Origin: Azotobacter salinestris
Lineage (GTDB): Bacteria > Pseudomonadota > Gammaproteobacteria > Pseudomonadales > Pseudomonadaceae
DNA length: 64,000 bases
Assembly: GCF_009363155.1 (NCBI RefSeq)
Contig: NZ_CP045302.1
Coordinates: 2,142,001-2,206,000 of the forward strand
Direction: 5' to 3'
Part shown: positions 53,242 through 63,480 of the stretch, in pieces
Layout of the letters: the number at the start of each line of letters is the position of its first letter
Numbering within the stretch: the stretch's first letter is position 1
The notes under the pieces: model-generated
What the model saw: only the letters and a program-made list of their open reading frames with translations
What the model was told of the DNA's origin: nothing
The model's database searches: none
Made by a program: the position numbers and the translations under genes

Positions 53242-54244
53242 AGGAGCCGGCCCGCTGGGGGCCCTGATCGCCCTGCTGTTCCTCTGCCTGCAGGCCAGCG
53301 CCGGCGAAGACGAGTACTGGCGGCTCTACCGGACCCGCTACATCGACGGCGGCCGTGTGCTGGACAGCGGCAACAAGGGCGTCAGCCATTCGGAGGGGCA
53401 AGGCTGGGGCATGCTCCTGGCGGAGGCCAACGGCGACCGCCAGACCTTCGACCGGCTCTGGGGCTGGACCCGTCGGCACCTGAAGCGCCGCGACGTGGCC
53501 CTGTTTTCATGGCGCTACGACCCGGCCGCCTCGCCGCCGGTGCAGGACCCCAACAACGCCACCGACGGCGACCTGCTGATCGCCTGGGCCCTGCTGCGCG
53601 CCGCGCAGCGCTGGGACGCCGCCGACTACCGGAACGCATCGGCGAAGATCCGCCAGGCGATCGCCAGCCGGCTGATCAAAGAGTATACGGGCCTGACCGT
53701 TCTCCTGCCCGGCCTGCAAGGTTTCGATCAGAACGGCCAGCTCGTCCTGAACCCGTCCTATCTGGTGATGCCGGCCATCCAGGCCTTCGCCCGGATCGAC
53801 CCCAGCGGCGGCTGGCAAAGATTGCTGGACGACAGCCAGACCCTGCTGGAGCGCGCGCGCTTCGGGAAGTACCGGTTGCCTCCCGACTGGCTGGCCTTCG
53901 GCGCGGACGGCACGCTCAAGCCCGCCGCCGCCTGGCCTGCCCGCTTCGGCTTCGACGCCGTGCGGGTGCCGCTCTACTTGGCATGGGGCGGTGAGCCCAT
54001 CTCCTCGATCCGGCTCGCGCCCTTCGTGGACTTCTGGTCCTGCTGCGAGCCGTTGCACGCCTGGGTGGATTTGGACACCGGCAAACTCTCGCCCTATCCG
54101 GGCTCCGTCGGCGTCAAGGCGATCGCCGCCCTGCTCAGGGGAGAGGAACCCGTCGCCACGCCCGAACAACTCGCGAAGGAGGACTACTACTCGATGTCGC
54201 TGCTGATGCTCGCGCGTCTGGCGCGCAAGGAGGGAGCGCCATAG
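53231..54244 (+). CDS. bcsZ: BcsZ, GH8 endo-beta-1,4-glucanase
   Basis: A 337-residue periplasmic cellulase of family GH8. A signal peptide (about residues 1-28, [17 protein letters not shown]) is followed by the catalytic glutamate E55 in [10 protein letters not shown] and aspartate D114 in TDGDLL, then [11 protein letters not shown] and [15 protein letters not shown]. BcsZ trims cellulose during export and is required for normal yield. The GTG at 53231 overlaps the bcsD stop by 11 bases and gives the only full signal peptide. Confidence 0.92.
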   Translation: MAARGAGPLGALIALLFLCLQASAGEDEYWRLYRTRYIDGGRVLDSGNKGVSHSEGQGWGMLLAEANGDRQTFDRLWGWTRRHLKRRDVALFSWRYDPAASPPVQDPNNATDGDLLIAWALLRAAQRWDAADYRNASAKIRQAIASRLIKEYTGLTVLLPGLQGFDQNGQLVLNPSYLVMPAIQAFARIDPSGGWQRLLDDSQTLLERARFGKYRLPPDWLAFGADGTLKPAAAWPARFGFDAVRVPLYLAWGGEPISSIRLAPFVDFWSCCEPLHAWVDLDTGKLSPYPGSVGVKAIAALLRGEEPVATPEQLAKEDYYSMSLLMLARLARKEGAP

Positions 54245-54291
54245 GGAAGCGGCCTACCGGGCAGCGCCGCCCCGCGTCGTCGTCCGGCCGT

Positions 54292-54297
54292 TATAAT
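54292..54297 (+). promoter_or_regulatory. TATAAT -10 element of tex
   Basis: A perfect TATAAT 55-60 bases before the tex start; no clear -35 was seen. Confidence 0.4.
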
Positions 54298-54351
54298 CGC
54301 GCTCCCTTGTGGCCAGCCCGGCCACCTTCCCCCGCCCAAGCAGGAAGTCGT

Positions 54352-56667
<2,316 letters not shown>

Positions 56668-56671
56668 TTCC

Positions 56672-57061
56672 GTGAGCATGCAAGAGGAAGAGGTCGGCCG
56701 GAACAGCGCCTTCGGGCGCCTGCTCGGCCTGGAGATTCTCGCCGCCGGCGGCGGCGAGGCGACGGTGCGCCTGGCCATGCACGACGGCCTGCGCAACCTG
56801 CACGGCAAGCTGCATGGCGGCGCGCTGTTCTCGCTGATCGACAGCGCCATGGGTCAGGCCAGCCACAGCCTCAACGACGGCACGCCGGACAGCGTCACTC
56901 TGGAGTGCAAGGTCAACTACATCCGCCCGGTCAGCGAGGGCGAGCTGACCTGCCGCGCCTGGGTCGAGCACAACGGCACGCGCACCCAGGTGATCGAGGC
57001 GGAGGTGCGCCAGGACGGCAAGCTGGTGGCCAAGGCGCTGGCCACCTTCGCCCGCCTGTAG
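56672..57061 (+). CDS. PaaI-type hotdog-fold thioesterase
   Basis: A 129-residue acyl-CoA thioesterase. NLHGKLHGGALFSLIDSAMG is the PaaI active-site region, with the glycine-rich turn and acidic D, and SVTLECKVNYIRPVSEGEL completes the fold. Substrate is probably an aryl- or acyl-CoA. The gene starts four bases after the tex stop, either at GTG 56672 or the ATG six bases later. Confidence 0.9.
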   Translation: MSMQEEEVGRNSAFGRLLGLEILAAGGGEATVRLAMHDGLRNLHGKLHGGALFSLIDSAMGQASHSLNDGTPDSVTLECKVNYIRPVSEGELTCRAWVEHNGTRTQVIEAEVRQDGKLVAKALATFARL

Positions 57062-57087
57062 GCATTCCGTTGCCCAGCCCTGGGTAG

Positions 57088-57117
57088 GGTGGGAAACGGC
57101 CGCAGGCCTTTCCCACC
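57088..57117. repeat. REP-like hairpin between thioesterase and gshA genes
   Basis: GGTGGGAAA (57088-57096) and TTTCCCACC (57109-57117) with an inner GGCC-GCA-GGCC form a nearly perfect stem of 13 base pairs. It resembles the GTAGGGTGGG repetitive elements seen between genes in Pseudomonas. Confidence 0.6.
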
Positions 57118-57238
57118 GCCAGCGGGCCCGCGATCCTGCCTACCACCGCCATTTCCCCTCCGGCCCGGGGCCGACGATACTTGTATAGCCGTCCGTCCGT
57201 CCCCATATTGGGCCGACCGTGCCTGAAGGAATCCGAAC

Positions 57239-58822
57239 TTGAGCGAGCTTCTCTCCCGTCGCCTGGCCTTGCTGGGCGAGCCCGCCAACCAGTCCCTGCT
57301 CAGGCACTGCCTGCACGGCATCGAGCGGGAATGCCTGCGCGTCGATACCAATGGCCAGCTGGCGCAGACCCCGCATCCGGCAACCCTGGGCTCGGCGCTG
57401 ACCCATGCGCAGATCACCACCGACTATTCCGAGGCGCTGCTGGAGTTCATCACCCCCGCCGAAGCCGACCCGGCGGCGACCCTCGTCGATCTGGAGCGCA
57501 TCCACCGCTTCGCCTATGCCAAGCTCGACGGCGAATACCTGTGGAGCCCGTCGATGCCCTGCCGGCTGCCGGCGGAAGAGGACATCCCCATCGCCCGCTA
57601 CGGCAGCTCCCACATCGGTCGGCTCAAGCACGTCTACCGCAAGGGACTGGCGCTGCGCTACGGCAAGACCATGCAGTGCATCGCCGGCATCCACTACAAC
57701 TTCTCCCTGCCGGAAGCGCTCTGGCCGCTGCTGCAGCAGGCCGAGGGCGACACCCGCAGCGCCCGCGACTTCCAGTCCGAGCGCTACATCGCGCTGATCC
57801 GCAACTTCCGCCGCTACAGCTGGCTGCTGATGTACCTGTTCGGTGCCTCGCCGGCGCTGGACAAGAGCTTCCTGCGCGACCGCCCGCACCACCTGCAGGA
57901 ACTCGACGCCGAGACCCTCTACCTGCCCTGGGCGACCAGCCTGCGGATGAGCGACCTGGGCTACCAGAACAATGCCCAGGCCAGCCTGACCCCCTGCTAC
58001 AACGACCTGGTCAGCTACACCGACAGCCTGCGCCAGGCGGTTTCCACCCCCTATGCGCCCTACGCCGAGATCGGCACCCAGCGCGACGGCGAATGGCTGC
58101 AGCTCAACACCAACGTGCTGCAGATCGAGAACGAGTACTACTCGACCATCCGCCCCAAGCGCGTCACCGGCAGCGGCGAGCGGCCGATCCAGGCGCTGGT
58201 CGCCCGCGGCGTGCAGTACGTGGAGGTGCGCTGCCTGGACATCGACCCCTTCCTGCCGCTGGGCATCGACCTCGACGAGGCGCGCTTCCTCGACGCCTTC
58301 CTGCTGTTCTGCGCCCTCGAGGAAAGCCCCTGCCTGGCTGCGGACGAGTGCGCCAGCTGCACCGGCAACTTCCTCAAGGTGGTCAAGGAAGGCCGCCGTC
58401 CCGGTCTGCATCTGCAGCGCCAGGGACACACCGTACCGCTCGCGGCTTGGGCCGGCGAGCTGCTCGAACGGCTGCAGCCGCTCGCCGAACTGCTCGACCG
58501 GGCCTACGGCGATGAGGGCTACGGGAGCGCCCTGCACGCCCAGCAGGCCAAGGTCGCCAACCCCGACCTCACCCCTTCGGCGCGCGTCCTCGCGACCCTG
58601 CGCGAGCGCGGCGAGAGCTTCCGCGCCTTCGCCCTGCGCCAGAGCCTGGCCCATGCCGAAAGCTTCCGCGCCCGCCCTCTGGGCGAGGAAGAACGCCAGG
58701 CCTTCGAAGCCGAAGCCCGCGCCTCCCTGGCCGAGCAGGCCGAGCTGGAGCGCCGGGACGTCGGCAACTTCGACGACTTCGTCGCGGCCTATCAGGCGAG
58801 CATCCAGACCGCTGGAGCCTGA
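57239..58822 (+). CDS. gshA: glutamate-cysteine ligase
   Basis: A 527-residue proteobacterial-type glutamate-cysteine ligase, the first step of glutathione synthesis. GIERECLRV near the start binds ATP-Mg and glutamate, and ISYTDSL-like [21 protein letters not shown] and [20 protein letters not shown] follow. The TTG start has AAGGA about eight bases upstream. Length is normal and no truncation is seen. A degraded partial copy of its own 3' end lies just downstream. Confidence 0.95.
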   Translation: MSELLSRRLALLGEPANQSLLRHCLHGIERECLRVDTNGQLAQTPHPATLGSALTHAQITTDYSEALLEFITPAEADPAATLVDLERIHRFAYAKLDGEYLWSPSMPCRLPAEEDIPIARYGSSHIGRLKHVYRKGLALRYGKTMQCIAGIHYNFSLPEALWPLLQQAEGDTRSARDFQSERYIALIRNFRRYSWLLMYLFGASPALDKSFLRDRPHHLQELDAETLYLPWATSLRMSDLGYQNNAQASLTPCYNDLVSYTDSLRQAVSTPYAPYAEIGTQRDGEWLQLNTNVLQIENEYYSTIRPKRVTGSGERPIQALVARGVQYVEVRCLDIDPFLPLGIDLDEARFLDAFLLFCALEESPCLAADECASCTGNFLKVVKEGRRPGLHLQRQGHTVPLAAWAGELLERLQPLAELLDRAYGDEGYGSALHAQQAKVANPDLTPSARVLATLRERGESFRAFALRQSLAHAESFRARPLGEEERQAFEAEARASLAEQAELERRDVGNFDDFVAAYQASIQTAGA

Positions 58823-58894
58823 GCGCTACCACCGAGGCCGGCAGACGCCCCCTGGCGAATCCACCGGCGAATCCACCTGCCGCTTAACGGGGCA

Positions 58895-59040
58895 TTCATT
58901 GCGGCGCAAGCTTTTGCGCCCGCCCGCTGGACGAGGAGGCGTGCCAGGCCCTTGAGGCAGAGGCCCGCGCCTCCCTGGCGGACCAGGCATGCCGGGGCAG
59001 TGCTAAACCAGACGCTTGCTTCACCGCCTATCGGTCGGCC
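58895..59040 (+). pseudogene. degraded duplicate of the gshA 3' end
   Basis: Translated in one frame it reads [28 protein letters not shown], close to gshA residues [28 protein letters not shown], then decays (TAYRSAW against AAYQASI). Nucleotide identity is obvious by eye over about 75 bases. It has no start codon of its own and is probably a remnant of an old tandem duplication or a recombination scar. Confidence 0.75.
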
Positions 59041-59230
59041 TGGACACTGCCACCAAGGCCCTTTCAGCCAGTCCGTGCAGTTAAGGGCGGGTTACAGCCG
59101 AACGAACTCGTCCCGTTACCCAAGGACTCCTCCAATCCGGCAGGATTGCTCCTTATTTTCTCCTTTTTACCGCAATTAGCTGACAAAGATTGCAATGTGT
59201 TGATCAGCCCAACCGTTCATCGAAGTCAAC

Positions 59231-59246
59231 ATATACGAATGTATAT
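59231..59246. promoter_or_regulatory. palindrome ATATAC-GAAT-GTATAT, operator-like
   Basis: Perfect 6-bp arms with a 4-base spacer in an AT-rich stretch about 100 bases upstream of the riboswitch. Confidence 0.4.
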
Positions 59247-59272
59247 CAGCATGTTATCGTTAGCTTGCTTGC

Positions 59273-59290
59273 AAAGATAGCGCTATCTTT
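59273..59290. repeat. 18-bp perfect palindrome AAAGATAGC-GCTATCTTT
   Basis: A full palindrome without spacer. The core TAGCGCTATCTTT recurs at 62863-62875, and a related TAGCGCTGTCT lies near 63005. Confidence 0.5.
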
Positions 59291-59344
59291 TAGCGCGCCA
59301 CAGCTCCGCTCCCTTGGTCAACTCACTCCACGGTGAGCGGAAGC

Positions 59345-59432
59345 TGAGCTGAAAAAGGCAAAACCATCGAAAGATGGCGACGCAAAGTCTCCGGTCTAAA
59401 GGAAATTTTCCGATGATAGCGGGACCGCCAGT
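59345..59432 (+). promoter_or_regulatory. c-di-GMP-I (GEMM) riboswitch
   Basis: The class I c-di-GMP aptamer is recognisable: GGCAAAACC, then the perfect stem CCATC/GATGG (59364-59368 with 59373-59377) closed by the GAAA tetraloop, then GACGCAAAG (59379-59387), CTCCGG, the tetraloop-receptor-like CTAAAGG, a short hairpin GGAA/TTCC, and the conserved end GATAGCGGG. It matches Vc2-type aptamers in order and spacing. It lies 290 bases before the GH70-like start codon. The expression platform was not identified; a GCGG-GA-CCGC hairpin followed by TTTT overlaps the 3' end. Confidence 0.88.
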
Positions 59433-59722
59433 TTTGTATGTCGACACGGTTTCCGTGCTCGCTTCTGAACTATTGCTCTTTCACTCGCCCCTGCTGGTGC
59501 CCCGGGCCTGCAGTGCGGTCGCATCGCGTGCGGATCAGGCCGCCCGGGTGAATGCAGCAATGCCTGGCAAGACTGCGCATGTCTTCTTCCGATGGGTCAT
59601 TCAACCGAGAAGAGTCAGGGGTATCGACATGAGCACACCCGACGCCACCCTGGCCAGCAGGAAGTTGCCCCTGGCAGCGCCCCTGTCGTGACTTCTCATC
59701 ACACAAGGTAAAGCGACTCCCC

Positions 59723-62062
59723 ATGAGAGCATCACCAAGCCAATTTTTTGCAATTTCCCTACTCAGCATCACGATTTCAGGCCTGTTGTCAGGCGCAGCG
59801 GTTGCGGCACCGGCCCCCACGGCGCTCGAGCAGGTGCCCGACGGCAAAGGCGGCGTGAAGTGGCAGGAAGTGACACCCGACACGTCCACCGAGGAAAGCC
59901 AGAAAGGCAAGAGCCAGCTTCTCGGTATCCAGGCGATCACCACCGAGCCGGATGGCAGCGTGAAGGTCGAGATGGGCAAGCCCGAAGTCCGGCAGCCCAC
60001 GTCGGGCGACGTCTTCGTCTCCAACGAGAAGCTCGACGAGCACGTCATCTTCCAGGCGTTCGCGCTCTATCAGCCGAACGACAACGCGACCTACAAGGCC
60101 CTGGCCAACAATGCCCCGCAGCTGGCGCAGTGGGGCATCACCGATGTCTGGTCGCCGCCGCCCTATCGCGCCGCCTCCGATTCCAAATACGGCGAGGGTT
60201 ATGCGATCGCCGACCGCTATGACCTTGGCGCCTACGACAAGGGCCCGACCAAGTACGGTACCGCCGACGAGCTGAAGGCGGCCATCGGCGCCCTGCACAA
60301 CAACGACATCCGCATCCAGGTCGACGTGGTTCCGAACCAAATCATCGGTCTGAATGAACGCCATGTACTGCCCGTGACGGGCGTCGACATGTACGGCAAC
60401 CCGAACAATCCCTCCATCGACAAGTACCTCTACTCGACCTACAGCAAGGGCTCGGCGCCGGGGCAGGCCGAGCACGGCGTGATCAAGGAGTGGGACTACT
60501 TCCACTTCCACGGGACCACGACCCAGTACCAGGGCATGTTCCGGGTACTCGCCGATGCGAACAATGTGCCCTGGCGCTACTTCGGTCCGCAGCATCCCGA
60601 CAACTACCTGCCGCAGTGGCTGGCCGAGAGCGACGCGGCCAAGTACGGCACGATCAACACCATTGACAACTATCTGCTGGCCGACAGCTGGTTCGCGATT
60701 GAAAATGCGGACAACGAATCCAACGCGGTGTATGCGCCGCTCTTCCTGTACTACGAAGAGCCGCGCTCCGATGTCGTCAACCAGGGCTTCCTGGCCTTCG
60801 CACGCGAAAATGGCTATACGGGCACCGACGAAGAAATTCGTGCCACCATGCTGAGCGAGTTGCGGACCACCCCCAACCCCATCGGCCCGCTGATGGATGA
60901 GTACCTGGCTGCCCAGCCCGGCTACTCGAAGAAATCGGAAGAGAACGCCATGGCCGGCGTTCTGCGCTACGACGGTCCCGAGAACGACCCGTCGCACATC
61001 GGTACCAACGTGCTCGACTTCGAGTACCTGGTGGGCAACGACCTCGACACCATCCGCGAAGACGTGCAGCAGGAGCAGCTGAACTGGCAGAAATATCTGC
61101 TCGACTTCGGTTTCGACGGCTTCCGCATCGATGCCGCCTCCCACATCAACACCGATATGCTGCGCGACGAGGTGACTCAGCGGCTCAACTACTTCGCCGG
61201 CGAGGACGTCAACGAGCACCTGAGCTATATCGAGTCCTATGTGGCCCAGCAGGTCGATTTCGAGCAGTCCAACAACTACGGCCAGATGGCCATGGACGCC
61301 GGCCCCTTCTCGGGCCTGATGTTCTCCTTCGGCCGCGACTGGGCGCCGCTGCGCTACGCCTTCGAGGCGTCGCTGATCGACCGGGTCAACGGCGGTCCGG
61401 CGCTGCCCAACTGGTCGTTCGTGAACAACCATGACCAGGAGCACAACATCCTGGTGACCGTCCCGCTGACCGAGGAAGAAGCCGGAGGCTACGAGCCGAA
61501 CAGCCAGCCCTACGAGCTGCGCCAGCTGGAGAAGTACGACGCCGACCGCAACAGCGTCGAGAAGCAGTGGGCGCCCCACAACGTCCCGGCCATGTACGCC
61601 ATCCTGCTGACCACCAAGGACACCGTGCCGACGGTCTTCTACGGCGACATGTTCGTGTCCTCGAAGCCGTACATGTCGACCCCGACACCGTACCGCGACG
61701 ACATCGTGAACATCCTCAAGCTGCGCAAGCAGTTCGCCAAGGGCGAGCAGGTGATCCGCTACGAGAACAGCAACACCGGCAGCAACGGCGAGGACCTGGT
61801 CAGCAACATCCGTCTCGGCAACGACCGCAAGACGGGTGTGGCCGTGGTCGCCGGCAACAACCCGGCGCTGGACACGACGATCACCGTCGACATGGGGGCG
61901 CAGCACCGCAACCAGTGGTTCGTCGACGCCATGGGCTACCAGCCGGAACGGCTCAAGACCGACAAGGACGGCCGCCTCACCGTTCAGGTCAAGGGCACTC
62001 AGAACGTGGACGTGAAGGGCTACCTGGCCGCCTGGGTTCCGGACCTCCAGGCCCAGGAGTGA
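59723..62062 (+). CDS. secreted GH70-like alpha-glucan enzyme (GtfC/GtfD-type order)
   Basis: A 779-residue secreted protein (signal peptide to about residue 28, ending AAVAA). The catalytic triad of the GH13/GH70 clan is visible: nucleophile D470 in FDGFRIDAASH, acid/base E504 in YIESY, stabiliser D571 in NNHDQEHN; motif I with D201 (VDVVPNQ) comes first, so the barrel is not circularly permuted. FEYLVGNDLDT and EQLNWQKYLLDFGFDG and YGTADELKAAIGALH are typical of GH70. Non-permuted GH70 enzymes (GtfC/GtfD, e.g. Azotobacter) are 4,6-alpha-glucanotransferases that rebuild starch-like substrates into branched alpha-glucans. Sucrose-using activity or hydrolysis remain possible. It is preceded by a c-di-GMP riboswitch. 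Confidence 0.75.
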   Translation: MRASPSQFFAISLLSITISGLLSGAAVAAPAPTALEQVPDGKGGVKWQEVTPDTSTEESQKGKSQLLGIQAITTEPDGSVKVEMGKPEVRQPTSGDVFVSNEKLDEHVIFQAFALYQPNDNATYKALANNAPQLAQWGITDVWSPPPYRAASDSKYGEGYAIADRYDLGAYDKGPTKYGTADELKAAIGALHNNDIRIQVDVVPNQIIGLNERHVLPVTGVDMYGNPNNPSIDKYLYSTYSKGSAPGQAEHGVIKEWDYFHFHGTTTQYQGMFRVLADANNVPWRYFGPQHPDNYLPQWLAESDAAKYGTINTIDNYLLADSWFAIENADNESNAVYAPLFLYYEEPRSDVVNQGFLAFARENGYTGTDEEIRATMLSELRTTPNPIGPLMDEYLAAQPGYSKKSEENAMAGVLRYDGPENDPSHIGTNVLDFEYLVGNDLDTIREDVQQEQLNWQKYLLDFGFDGFRIDAASHINTDMLRDEVTQRLNYFAGEDVNEHLSYIESYVAQQVDFEQSNNYGQMAMDAGPFSGLMFSFGRDWAPLRYAFEASLIDRVNGGPALPNWSFVNNHDQEHNILVTVPLTEEEAGGYEPNSQPYELRQLEKYDADRNSVEKQWAPHNVPAMYAILLTTKDTVPTVFYGDMFVSSKPYMSTPTPYRDDIVNILKLRKQFAKGEQVIRYENSNTGSNGEDLVSNIRLGNDRKTGVAVVAGNNPALDTTITVDMGAQHRNQWFVDAMGYQPERLKTDKDGRLTVQVKGTQNVDVKGYLAAWVPDLQAQE

Positions 62063-62094
62063 ACCTGCTCGTCACCGAGCGGTTCGCTTGAAGG

Positions 62095-62122
62095 GAGGGC
62101 GGCTCGCCAGCGGGCCGTCCTC
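62095..62122 (+). terminator. putative terminator of the GH70-like gene
   Basis: GAGGGCGGC and GCCGTCCTC form a 9-bp stem with one G-U pair, about 30 bases after the stop. The T-run after it is weak. Confidence 0.4.
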
Positions 62123-62218
62123 TCCGACCGATATTTTGTCTTGCTCCGCTTTGAAACCTCTCGACGCATGTTGATAGGCGCATCGAATCCCTCGAGCTGA
62201 TGCGTAAGGAGGTCGCCT

Positions 62219-62822
62219 GGACTTGCCCCTCTCAAACCGGACACCGCAACCCCGTTAAGTTGATGCCGCGGTCATTCGCCTGAACTCTCGAGGCGAGCGG
62301 TAATTCGGGGCACTGTGCGGATGCTCCTTGTTGTAATGCTGGAAGGCAATCTCCAGGTTGCGTAGCGCCGTCAGGCGGTCCGGCCTGGGCATGTGGGCGA
62401 TGTAATCGCGCTTGATCGTTTTCACGAAGCTTTTCGCCATGCCGTTGCTCTGTGGGCTGCAGGCCGGCGTGGTCAGCGGCAGCAAGCCGATCTCCCGGGC
62501 GAAGGCCCGGGTCTGCTCGGCGGTGTAAGCCGAGCCGTTGTCGCTCAACCATTGGATCGGTGCAGGCGGCAACGTCTGGCCGAAGCGCCTCTCGACGGCC
62601 TCGAGCATGACATCGCGGACATCGTCACCGCTGTAGCCGTGGGGGGTTGGCCATGGCTTCCCGGTCGCAGCAGTCGAGGGCAAAGGTCACGCGCAGGCGA
62701 TCGCCATCGTCGCGGCGAAATTCGAAGCCATCCGAGCACCAGCGGGTGTTGCTCGTCTCGACCGCCACACGACCGTCATGGCGACGTGCGACGCCAAACT
62801 GCACTAGCGACGCTACGGATGC
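62219..62822 (-). mobile_element. IS3-family insertion sequence remnant
   Basis: The right end shows the terminal pattern TGTCCGGTTTGAGAGGGG (minus strand, about 62,224-62,243), typical of IS3-group ends. Only part of the transposase remains, and the left end, orfA and the start of orfB are missing. Confidence 0.7.
62255..62820 (-). pseudogene. IS3-family (IS2-like) transposase orfB fragment, inactive
   Basis: The integrase core is recognisable in two frames: FALDCCDRE (first catalytic D) in the upstream frame, then [10 protein letters not shown] (second D) and [17 protein letters not shown] in the downstream frame to the TAA at 62255. A frameshift and small deletion lie near 62,640, in a run of C/G. 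The third catalytic residue, normally E in NGMAEAF, is K here. The protein cannot be a functional DDE transposase. Confidence 0.85.
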
Positions 62823-63258
62823 AAAGAAGGATTCTTGCCAAACAAAATTCCAAAGGATAAGTTAGCGCTATCTTTATGGCGCTGAACTTGTCGGGGTGTG
62901 TTTTCACCCAGCCACCCGCCCGCTTCCGACCAGTATCAGTGGCAAGCAACAACAACAACAAGCTAACGGCGACAGATTTCGCTTTACCATCAGCATTGAT
63001 TTGTGTAGGTAGCGCTGTCTCCATGCCAAGGAAGAAACCTATGCTTTCCTCCAGCTCCATGGTGCTGAACACGGGTTCGCCGATCGCCGCCAACCCTGCA
63101 CTCCTAAAGCGCTTTGCCAGCGCAGTGATCTCATTCTCAAGCACCGGAATTTCCGCCTCCCGTCCTCCGCACACCTTCACGACGAAGCGCATGGTGCAGG
63201 CGGCCGGCGGTAGAGCTGCCTCTCGCAGCGCCCCGGCAGGTCCAATCCCCTCACTCAT
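62776..63258 (-). CDS. hypothetical ORF of unknown function, partly fused to the IS remnant
   Basis: An open frame from an ATG at 63258 ([16 protein letters not shown]) that includes [29 protein letters not shown] and [19 protein letters not shown], which look protein-like. I recognise no family. No good ribosome site precedes the start. After about residue 135 the frame runs into the insertion-sequence remnant, so any original C-terminus is lost. It may be a decayed gene or a chance frame. Confidence 0.3.
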   Translation of the reverse strand: MSEGIGPAGALREAALPPAACTMRFVVKVCGGREAEIPVLENEITALAKRFRSAGLAAIGEPVFSTMELEESIGFFLGMETALPTQINADGKAKSVAVSLLLLLLATDTGRKRAGGWVKTHPDKFSAIKIALTYPLEFCLARILLCIRSVASAVWRRTSP

Positions 63259-63480
63259 CGAGCAATACCCAACCATGCCGGGCCGGCAAATCTCCCCGTG
63301 GTTGCGTATCGGGGAGGCGTTGCCAGCGCGCGCCCCTCGATGCCTCGAAGCGATGGCTCGAAGCTTCGGCTGAGACTCGCTGAACGATCCTCCCCCATCC
63401 AAAGCAACCGGCTCCCGCTCGGAGCGGCTGCGACGGCGATTTTCCAACGTTGTTATCCCCCCTCAAAAAAAGGAAATGAC

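Larger units (their letters stand above)
58823..59722. other. 900-base region between gshA and the GH70-like gene
   Basis: From left to right it contains a degraded gshA 3' copy (about 58,895-59,040), an AT-rich promoter-like stretch with two palindromes (59,231-59,246 and 59,273-59,290), the c-di-GMP riboswitch (59,345-59,432) and a leader of about 290 bases with no convincing gene. A possible 20-codon ORF (59,630-59,692) has no clear ribosome site. Confidence 0.65.

Noticed and set aside
59374-59691. A 105-codon frame upstream of the GH70-like gene
   Set aside because: It begins inside the riboswitch aptamer, has no ribosome site, and shows no family resemblance.
62943-62962. A CAA trinucleotide run resembling an Hfq/Crc site or a microsatellite
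   Set aside because: It lies far from any start codon on that strand; the reading on the other strand is simply a run of leucine codons in the unknown ORF.
62876-63373. A + strand frame opposite the unknown ORF before the GH15 gene
   Set aside because: No ribosome site or recognisable motif; the minus frame looks more protein-like, although neither is certain.
63380-63480. Looked for a second c-di-GMP riboswitch upstream of the GH15 gene
   Set aside because: No GACGCAAAG or GAAA-capped stem is present; only a small hairpin near 63,415.
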